Positions 38,369-46,681 of a DNA stretch of 64,000 nucleotides are shown piece by piece; the stretch's first letter is position 1; the number at the start of each line of letters is the position of its first letter. The position numbers were made by a program, and so were the translations under genes. Under the pieces are notes generated by a model that saw nothing but the letters and a program-made list of their open reading frames with translations, searched no databases and was not told the DNA's origin. The stretch comes from Archegozetes longisetosus (lineage: Eukaryota > Arthropoda > Arachnida > Sarcoptiformes > Trhypochthoniidae), in assembly GCA_018873245.2 (NCBI GenBank), contig JAEMBT020000001.1, forward strand, positions 12,822,220 through 12,886,219, in the 5' to 3' direction.

Positions 38369-38674
38369 ATGTCAGAATTGCATTATATTCGCAGTAAAAA
38401 TTGTGCTTGCTGTTCTGCAAGATTTGATAGAACTATTAGACGTGATATAAGACGTGTCAACCAAAATGATGTAGCGACTTTTAATACAGTGAAACCAATT
38501 ATTTTGAATAACAAAAGAAAAACTATTGATACTAATATAATTAATATTGGTGATTATGTGTGTGGTAGTTGTATACGCTACGCAAAAAGATTTAAAAATG
38601 ACCATGCTAATCCTATGGATACTATTACATCTCAACTCTATAAGGAACTGCATGGATTGTTTAAGTGCTTATAA
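38369..38674 (+). CDS. Small CxxC-type protein inside a DNA element, unrecognised
   Basis: From MSELHYIRSKNCACC the frame runs 101 codons plus stop. It has one cysteine pair in NCACCSARF and a second in YVCGSCIRYAKRF, about 50 residues apart, a spacing that could bind one zinc ion. The middle is basic (RTIRRDIRRVNQND). An open frame extends upstream to 38303, but that part lies over the nested hairpin, so the internal ATG is the better start. It is bounded by the 23-base inverted ends of 37912-38787, so it is probably a transposon accessory protein. I do not recognise the family. Confidence 0.5.
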   Translation: MSELHYIRSKNCACCSARFDRTIRRDIRRVNQNDVATFNTVKPIILNNKRKTIDTNIINIGDYVCGSCIRYAKRFKNDHANPMDTITSQLYKELHGLFKCL

Positions 38675-38787
38675 CTTTTTAATTATTATATATAATCAAA
38701 TAATTTTTTTCATTATTTAGCATCATTTATCTGGTTAAATTTATTTTAAAATCGCAACATATTTTGTCATCCTGAGACATCCCCTTT

Positions 38788-39518
38788 AAGGACTGCAACA
38801 AGTTTTTAAAAATTATTATAGTAGATCTGCTCCTTTATCTACAAGATAGAACCTCCGCCGACACTCAGATACTTTAGATCTTAGCTAGAACTCAATAGGA
38901 AGCTATATTTACACAAAGTTGACCACAAATATACTCATATTTATCTCATACTCAAAAGCGTCGATCTTGATATGGTTTTCAATAAAAGAAGTTGTGCCTA
39001 AAAATCTTGATTTTGTTTTAGACGATGTGTAACGCACTGAAATATTGAAACTATGATCGACTAACTAATAATAGAACTTTTAGGAGACAATACAGAAGTA
39101 TTCGAAGGTTTATGTAATTTAGATGAATCTGAAACTAACATAAGACTTATAGTTAAAGGAAATAATCACCGAATATGAATGATTATTTGATTCTTTTCCA
39201 AATACTATAAACTTTATTACGAGATCTCATTTTATCTGAAGATAACTTAAAATTCATATAAGTTGTGGTCCTTGATTGTCATTCATGTGTGTATGACATG
39301 TCCGTACATTATTTAGTAGCGATTTCTCTACTCCACCAAGTGTTTCGTTATGATTAAAAGCAGATTCTCTATAATGTGAGTTGTTACTTCTATAAGTCGT
39401 TTAGAATTTTCTTCTCATAATTGATCAATACTATTGAAATTACCATTAATTTAACAAAATAGTACAAAATATGATGTACATACTATCAAATCCAAGAGTA
39501 AGGTACTTAACTCTAAAG
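38788..39518. other. Intergenic, nothing recognised
   Basis: AT-rich sequence without a supported feature. Confidence 0.4.
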
Positions 39519-39522
39519 ATAT

Positions 39523-40200
39523 GTAGGCATTAGTCGAAGAGTAGCCTTTGTTCTCGATAAAAATTCATAAAGGGCTCAGCTAATATGTGCCTTTTCCTCA
39601 TTACAAATAACAAAATCATCTGTTAAAATAGTTGTCGATTCACTGTAAATTACTTATCAAAAAATATTTTTCAGATTAATAATTCATTGATAGAATTCAA
39701 TCTTTAAAATGTTTAATTCTTTCACTTGATATAAGTTGAATGAAAAAAATTATTTATACTTTGTATAAACTTTACTTTGTGAAAATGAAAAAATTTTACT
39801 CAGAACAGAAATCTTTACAAAATTCATTTTTGATTAATGGTTTTATTACAATAAAACGTAAGAGTTTGTTTTCCTGAAGCAATTATTTTTTCTGAACGAT
39901 AGGAATGCTGTCTGCATTCAAAACATCTTCCTTAGTGTCACACTTTTTGCCTTTAGAAGCTTTTTCCATTCTTGATTATAAAATAATTTTATTTATGTCT
40001 TTTAAAAGAAAATTTTTAAAATTCACTTAATAAATACGAAAAATGTTGATTAAGATGAGTTTAAAGAGATAAGCGTTAGTAATAAGTTGATAACAATAAC
40101 TAAATTTGAGTTCTAAAGATCTAAGTATTTTCTCAGACTTTTCAATAGGTCTTTTAAATTTTGAAAGCTTCCAAAAGGCTACTCTTCGACTAACGCCTAC
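39523..40200. mobile_element. MITE family copy 1 (TTAGTCGAAGAGTAGCC ends)
   Basis: The inner terminal block TTAGTCGAAGAGTAGCC is mirrored at the right. The outermost bases GTAGG are also mirrored within this copy. ATAT flanks both sides (39519-39522, 40201-40204). Copy 2 lies at 44382-44905 with homologous interior but different outermost bases and AATT flanks. A 28-codon frame (39883-39969) lies inside on the minus strand. Confidence 0.75.
39883..39969 (-). CDS. Tiny open frame inside a MITE
   Basis: ATG to TAA encodes 28 residues, beginning MEKASKGKKCDTKEDV and ending PIVQKK. The composition is soluble and protein-like, unlike the surrounding AT-rich noise. It is not visibly kept in the sister copy at 44382-44905. 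It could be a captured exon or chance. No family was recognised. Confidence 0.2.
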   Translation of the reverse strand: MEKASKGKKCDTKEDVLNADSIPIVQKK

Positions 40201-40204
40201 ATAT

Positions 40205-41553
40205 ATACTTTTCTGTATTATAGAGAGACCTTTGATTGGGAGCTGTACTCAACTTCATTGTAACATTTATATGTTCTGTATGATTGATAAGGATGTTTAA
40301 TATGTACACGCAATATTCTAAGTTTTATCTCAATATACTCTATACAGTCGATTAATTAAAGTGACACAGTAAAGTATATATTTAAAGTAAAAGCGCTTTA
40401 CTACTGTATTTGATAACATATCAAATTATTGAGCTCATGACCAGTAGATATTGGTTCTGACTGTTGCGGAAGTTAAAACTATATCATATCGAAACTATAA
40501 ATTGGAAGTACAAGAAAACCACAAAAACCCGAAATTTGATGCACATTCCAGTCTATCTGTTATTACAAGTCGTCGCCTGAGTACTGAGGTTCTAAATCAA
40601 TTTTTTGACAAAATGGGTTATTAACGAACTCATATACGTTTTGAATGTTTCTTATGAGCTCCATCTGTAAGATATAACTTAAATTCATATGAGCCTGGGG
40701 GTTCAGAAACCTCAGATACTAAATTGGTCAACTTTTCACGACTTCACTGCAAATAAAAACTATTAGAGGCTTAATATGATTGCTTTTATAACTGAATCAA
40801 GAAGGAATAGTATTGGTATCTGGTATTAAAATCATTTAGTGAATCCTGAAAGTATCACTGAAATTCTCCTAACTCTCGCGCAATGCGTTCAAAACTTTGG
40901 AACCTTTTAGGTGCAGTTTCTAGAAGAAATAAATAAATAAAACTATTAGGGATGAAAGCTGAGATGCTACCAAAGGTTTTGTAGGAACCCTGAAATTATT
41001 GCGAGGAATCTTAGATGATTGTGTGAAAAGTACTGAATCTAGAATTCATTTTATGGTTTGAATCAATGTTTGAAGCTGTAATGCATAAGATTAATTTAGA
41101 TTTCATTTAAAATGGTAAATTTTAAGACCTTTAGTTTAAAAGCTGTAACTAAATAGTCGTAAGTTTTCAAACATTTTCTACGAAGAGCTGCCGAACAAAC
41201 TCGACCTTAATATTCTAACTGAAAGCTCAAGAGTTGTGATATGGAGACTTTTGGTGATTTTTATTTATTTTCATTATTGAAAGCCTTTCAATCTGTTAAC
41301 GAAACTAACTGTTATTTTAATTTGACATTTGCTGAAACATCTTAAGTCATTATTAATACTATCGAACTATTAGATCCCTTGAGGAATTGTCATAAAAACT
41401 TATGACTAATAATAAGCATATTATTGATAAAATATTTTCACAAAAGAGAGATTTATTTGGCAATAATTTGGTTAGTCAACTTGTATGATATGATAACAAA
41501 AATTTTATCAGAATGATTGCAAATACAATTGAATACTACACTTACAGCTCTTG
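40205..41553. other. Intergenic, nothing recognised
   Basis: No supported exon or bounded repeat in this AT-rich stretch. Confidence 0.4.
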
Positions 41554-41555
41554 TA

Positions 41556-41778
41556 AAGGGCGTCCTAAAAGAGTAAATGATTTAAAAAGTGGAAGTCTTT
41601 TAATTATTCAATAAAATCAAAAATAAACAATGTAAATAAAGAAAACATATAGTCATCGATCAATTTTAACAGTTCAAAACTTCGTTATGTTGTTTTCAAG
41701 TTTTATTCAAAAAGATTCATCTCATTCATCTGAATAAAATATTGAACAAAAAGCCACACATGCTTTTGAGACACCCTT
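41556..41778. mobile_element. Short MITE with TA duplication
   Basis: The ends AAGGGCGTCCTAAAAG and the inverted AAGGGTGTCTCAAAAG are flanked by TA on both sides. The element is 223 bases and non-coding. It lies about 125 bases upstream of the EB-module gene and could overlap its promoter. Confidence 0.7.
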
Positions 41779-41903
41779 TAGTTTTAGTTAAGTACGTAAA
41801 TAGACCTTAAACAATGTCATGTAAACCGTGGTTTAATATCAATATTCTATCATTTCTAGTTACAAATCATAGTTTTTCTCATAGTGTGACAACAAAACTT
41901 TAA

Positions 41904-43766
41904 ATGATGGGCGTATTGTTTAACTCAATTGCTGTAACGCTATTAATATTTAGCATTAATCTCTATGAAGGCTATGCAAATAATTTTTCAATCGCTAAAC
42001 TTTCGTGTGAATCATTTGGTGATTGCTTGAATCCTAATACAATATGTCTAAATAATGAATGTAAGTGCGGTCCTAATTACAAATGGAATTCAACAGCGCA
42101 AGAATGTGAATATTTTGTTTGCAATAATGACAAAGATTGCAGAGACTTTGATGAAAACCAAGTTTGCAACTTGAATGACACCCACTGCATTTGTGGTTCT
42201 GGATTTACCCGAAACAAGACTTCGAATATCTGTCAGAAGATTAGTAATACGGCAATTGTCAATGAAGTTTTAGTTAACAATAGTATCAAAAATCATTGCT
42301 ATTACAACAGTGATTGTCAAAAATATGGAGACTGGAATCAGGTCTGTGTCGATAACTTGTGTGAATGTCAACCGAACTATAGGTGGAATAAAACTCATAA
42401 TCAGTGTACTTATTATGAATGCTTCTATAATGAAGATTGTGAAGATTATCAGAAAAGAATTTGTTTAAGCAGTAAATGTGTCTGTGCTTCAGGTTACAAT
42501 GAAAATAATGTTAGTAAAAAATGCGTCTATCAAGATGATAGTACAGCACTCGGACCAACTTCAACATTGAATCCGATAGAAAAGTACTGTTTTAATATAA
42601 GCGATTGCGGGCATAATCAGTTCTGTTTCAATAATAGATGTGAATGTTTACCAAACTATCAATACTCATACAGCTTTTACGAGTGTGAATTCCGATCATG
42701 CAATTATGATAGTGATTGCCACCAATATGATTCTCTCAGAGTTTGTAGTAGTGGTTACTGTGACTGTGAGTATGGCTATAAAGTAGATCCCAAAACAAAA
42801 ATATGTAATCAAACAGTTGAAAAATACTGTAATACAATTTATGATTGTGGTTCTAATCAATTCTGTATTAATAATTTATGCGAATGTCAGCCAGACTATT
42901 ATTACAACCGATATTATGATTCTTGTCAACCAAAATCTTGTAATTATGATAGCGATTGTAATACTTATGATAAAAATAGAATTTGTTCTCAATATGATTG
43001 TAAATGTAAACCCGGATATAATATTGACCCTAAAACTAAAATCTGTAACATAACAGTCGAAAAGCAATGTAATTCTATAAATGATTGTGGTTATAATCAA
43101 TTCTGTGCTAATAATCTATGCGAATGCCAACCAAATTATGTTTTCAGTAACATAACCAATTCTTGTATGTTTAATTACTGTAATTATAACAGTGATTGCA
43201 ACCATTTTGATAGTAAGAGAATTTGTAGAAATAGAATGTGTGACAGCTGTGAGACTTATTACGCAATAGACTCCAACACTAAATTCTGTAATACAACTTT
43301 AGGTTTGTTTTGTAATTCTAACTATGACTGTACTAAATATGGAGACTTCAACCAGGTTTGTGTTGACAATACCTGTCAGTGTAAACCTAATTATAAAATG
43401 GATAGTAGTTGGGGTTATTGTACATATCACAACTGTTATTTAGACTCTGATTGTCAAACATATGATAAGCATAGAGTTTGTGAATATAGTTCTTGTCAAT
43501 GCGATACTAACTATAAAGAAGATACTATAAGTATGAAATGTAATTATTATACAATGAGCTTATGGTGGCTTTGGCTATTTTTAGTCATTCCGATTGCCTT
43601 CATAATCATAGCTATAATTGGTGTCAAGAAAAGGAGAAGGACTCAAATACAACAATCGACTACAAGCATAACCAGCAGCACTCCTATCACGCAACCAAAT
43701 CCATACTTAACAAATAGTTCACAGCATCCAACTATTTATGATCCGCCACCTCCTTATTCAAGATAA
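41904..43766 (+). CDS. EB-module single-pass membrane protein with PPxY tail
   Basis: A single open exon of 620 residues. It has a signal peptide (about residues 1-25), a long cysteine-rich ectodomain, one membrane helix (about 549-573, LWWLWLFLVIPIAFIIIAII), a basic stop-transfer KKRRR, and a short cytoplasmic tail ending in DPPPPYSR. The ectodomain is six tandem units of about 80-90 residues. Each has a DC...C-NN-CEC-PNY half and a CNY-SDC---D--R-C--C-C--GY half, typical of EB modules. Units around 42820-43100 are very similar at DNA level and so duplicated recently. Many N-glycosylation sites (N-x-S/T) are present. The tail carries a PPxY motif, known elsewhere to bind WW domains of ubiquitin ligases. 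A surface receptor or adhesion role is inferred. The start is the first of two adjacent ATGs. Confidence 0.85.
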   Translation: MMGVLFNSIAVTLLIFSINLYEGYANNFSIAKLSCESFGDCLNPNTICLNNECKCGPNYKWNSTAQECEYFVCNNDKDCRDFDENQVCNLNDTHCICGSGFTRNKTSNICQKISNTAIVNEVLVNNSIKNHCYYNSDCQKYGDWNQVCVDNLCECQPNYRWNKTHNQCTYYECFYNEDCEDYQKRICLSSKCVCASGYNENNVSKKCVYQDDSTALGPTSTLNPIEKYCFNISDCGHNQFCFNNRCECLPNYQYSYSFYECEFRSCNYDSDCHQYDSLRVCSSGYCDCEYGYKVDPKTKICNQTVEKYCNTIYDCGSNQFCINNLCECQPDYYYNRYYDSCQPKSCNYDSDCNTYDKNRICSQYDCKCKPGYNIDPKTKICNITVEKQCNSINDCGYNQFCANNLCECQPNYVFSNITNSCMFNYCNYNSDCNHFDSKRICRNRMCDSCETYYAIDSNTKFCNTTLGLFCNSNYDCTKYGDFNQVCVDNTCQCKPNYKMDSSWGYCTYHNCYLDSDCQTYDKHRVCEYSSCQCDTNYKEDTISMKCNYYTMSLWWLWLFLVIPIAFIIIAIIGVKKRRRTQIQQSTTSITSSTPITQPNPYLTNSSQHPTIYDPPPPYSR

Positions 43767-44381
43767 TCAGACTATAAATTAAATTAGTGTTTGAACTTTT
43801 GTATTAACGATTAAAATATGAAAATCTCAATATATTAAATGTTTGATCTTTATGCATGCAAGAGATGTTTAAATAGAATAGAATAGAGTTGAATAGCTAT
43901 TCTTAAACCATAAATCAAATCAAATTTAAGCCTAACTTCTATTTGATTAAGTATAGATTCATATTTAATTTAAACGAAAATCAAATTTTTTAAAAGATCT
44001 TTTGTTAAAGAGAGACCGTCATATTTTACTTATTGTTTTTCTATTTTCTATGTTTGTCTTAAAATTGGTCTCAAACTCATAAAACTTTTAGTCGTGAACT
44101 TTCCGAACACTCTTTACAGTTGAATTGATAGGTTCAAAAAGATATTAAGAAATTTGTGAACGGCGCTTACCTCATTGAAATATAGCTGCAACCGACCGTA
44201 TCACAAGTCTCTAAGCATCTTTTGGAATCCATGAAATCAGTAAAAATCGATCGCATATTAAACTATCAAGATTACGTTTGTAATTAGATAATTTATATTT
44301 TGTTATGACGTGTTTGATAATAAATAAACAGCGAATGAAATCAAAATGAATTATTGCACGATTGAACAAAATTTACCAATT

Positions 44382-44905
44382 CAATGCGTTAGTCGAAGAG
44401 TAGCCTCCGTTACTCTACTAAAATCCATAAAAGGCTTAACTAATACAAAACTTTCCTTATGATTAATAATGAAATGACCAGTTGTATAGTCTTTGATTGA
44501 TTAGTAATGCTTATTGTTAAATACCTTTTAAACTAATTACTCATTCGTAAATCATACTTATCAACAAATCAGATTCATTGACTTGTTAAAACTCTAACGA
44601 AAAAAATTTATTATATTTCGAATAAGCTTTATTTTTATAGCAAACAAAATGAAAAGTTCTTAATACACAAACATTTTATAATTTACTTTATAAAAATATT
44701 TTTTACTTCATTTTACGAAAATAAATATTTATTTTATGAAAACGAGTTATTATTGTTAAAAGGTTAAAGATAAGCAGCATTAGAAAAATTTGGTTATAAT
44801 GACTAAATTTTAGACCTAAAGGTTTCAACTTTTTCTTAAACTTTTCTATAAGTCCTTTAAGTTTTCTAAGCTTTGAAGAGAGGCTACTCAGAGACTAACG
44901 CATTG
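44382..44905. mobile_element. MITE family copy 2 (TTAGTCGAAGAGTAGCC ends)
   Basis: It has the same inner ends and homologous interior as 39523-40200, but the outermost bases are CAATG, again mirrored at the right. AATT flanks both sides (44378-44381, 44906-44909). The right inner end is slightly decayed (GGCTACTCAGAGACTAAC). It is 524 bases against 678 in copy 1, and non-coding. Confidence 0.75.
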
Positions 44906-45049
44906 AATTTATCATTTCTTAAAATAAGTGAAGTGAGCAACCAAACAAATGCTGATAACCTTATAAAACAGTTATAACTTTTACAATTATATCTTTTACC
45001 AAAGTTTCAGTTAAGTATTCATTACAAAAATGTCTTAACTTCAAAATAA

Positions 45050-45690
45050 ACTTTGTTCACAGAGATTAAGCTGCAAGGAATTGCTTAATAGATAATAATC
45101 TTTGTGTAAAAATAGCAGATTTTGGGTTACATATGCGAAACATTATTATAAAAGTAAAAATAAGATTCCATTGCTTTGAAATGGATGGTTATTGAGTGCA
45201 TAGAAAAATGAATTTATAACAGTCAAACTGATGTCTGGTCTTTCAGTGTTGTGGTTTGGGAGATCTTCAATAGAGGTTCAGATCCATATCCATGTGTTGA
45301 CAGTTGGAATTATATATAATTAGTAATCGATTGCCAAGGCCTATTTATTGTTCGGAACATTTATATAAATGATTGACTCAGTGTTGGTCTGATTCACCCC
45401 AATATAGACCTACATTTCCATATATTTTACGTTTTATAAGTATAATTATCGATGATATGAGTAAGAAATCAACAGATTTTAATGGTTATTATACAGCTCC
45501 TCCTTATGTGACTGCAGCTCCTAATTAGAAAATCAGTTTATATAATGTACAGATAAAGCATTAAAATACTTACATTTGAGTTTCCAATAAAAAAATAGAA
45601 ATTATGATATTATTGTTTCCAAATAAATTTATTATATATTTTTAAAAAATGCCGATATTTTAACGCAATAAGTGATGCATTTAGTTCAAA
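45050..45690 (+). pseudogene. Duplicated last kinase exon of the MET-like receptor
   Basis: This block is a close copy of 62381-63029. It begins at the HRD catalytic loop, passes through the activation segment, WMVIECIEK and [20 protein letters not shown], and continues through the final stop and about 150 bases of 3' flank. It lacks all upstream exons. It keeps AARNC and the Trp of DVWSF, where the other copy reads AARKC and a TAG. It has its own damage: a stop after HRD, a roughly 10-base deletion after the DFG motif and a shifted frame. Both copies share a TGA after the LYK motif and Arg for Trp in QCR, so these changes probably predate the duplication. Confidence 0.85.
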
Positions 45691-46157
45691 ATTTAGCTCA
45701 CTTTAAATTGAGTGATAATGTAACTTTATTAAAGGTTTCCAAAACTAAACAGAACAAATTTGACAGCTTTAAATATTGCTGTCTGCCATTTTTTATATTC
45801 TAAAAAAGTACTACAATTATGCCGCTAATCATTTTTTTCTCAATTATAAGTTATTACCGTAACTAAAATTCATAAATTTGGCCTTCTCCAAACTTAATCT
45901 TGACATCAGACCGATATAACTATTTAACTGTTATCTCTAATCTTATGGTCCACTTCAGAGAAACTGGAGTCTCGTTTAGATATATTCATAATGAAACTGA
46001 AAATTAGTTAACCCTTCATATTAAGGTGATTATTGCTTCTTCGATGTAACACCTGGTCATAAATCAACTAATTTCATAGGATAAAAACAATAATCAGTTT
46101 GATGATTGTTTAGCAGCAGACCATTTTAAAAATAGACTTATTAAAAGAAGTTTACCA

Positions 46158-46625
46158 TAAAGATTAACGTTATTTTTCCAAAAATGGAGATAAATTGTGA
46201 AACTTGAAACTTTCATTAGTGTTTTATTTCATCAATTTATCTCCATTTTTGGAAAAATAACGTTAATCTTTAGTCCTTATACTAAGAGAGAGCGAGCGTT
46301 TAAAAAATTTAAATGGTGTACTATCGTGTCATATACGAACATAATGACACGATTAATTTTAGGTGGTGTATTATGTTTTACTTCACAGACTTATATATAT
46401 TTGTTGTGAAACTTGAAACTTTCATTAGTGTTTTATTTCATCAACAAATATATATAAGTCTGTGAAGTAGGACATAATACACCACCTAAAATTAATCGTC
46501 TAACTAAAGATCGATATTCAATTGTTATATGAAGTTGCATATATGTCATTATGTTCGTATATGACACGATAGTACACCATTTAAATTTTTTAAACGCTCG
46601 CTCGCTCTCTCTTAGTATAAGCACT
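46158..46625. repeat. Twin palindromes sharing one identical loop
   Basis: Palindrome 1: a perfect 40-base stem (46158-46197 with 46233-46272). Palindrome 2: arms 46271-46406 and 46442-46625, near-identical apart from a 44-base segment found only in the right arm. The arm sequences are unrelated, yet both enclose the same 35-base loop (46198-46232 and 46407-46441), which starts TGAAACTTGAAAC and ends TTTTATTTCAT. Both stems also close with TTG/CAA, so the shared core is 41 bases. The palindromes abut directly. The block ends about 55 bases before the DEG/ENaC open frame. Confidence 0.9.
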
Positions 46626-46681
46626 ACAGTTGCCATTTATATCACTTATTGTGTACTACTTTTTAATATCCTAATCTGTTA

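Larger units (their letters stand above)
37912..38787 (+). mobile_element. DNA element with 23-base inverted ends
   Basis: AAAGGGGATGTCTCAGGATG at the left is exactly mirrored at the right; the match is 23 bases. The 876-base interior holds one small cysteine-motif frame (38369-38674) and a nested hairpin unit (38224-38320). I could not settle the target duplication or the superfamily. Confidence 0.7.

Noticed and set aside
42817-43100. Hydrophobic open frames on both strands over the EB gene
   Set aside because: They are shadows of the cysteine-rich repeat units read in other frames.
46197-46636. Two short open frames over the twin palindromes
   Set aside because: They read the same palindromic DNA from both sides and carry no motif.
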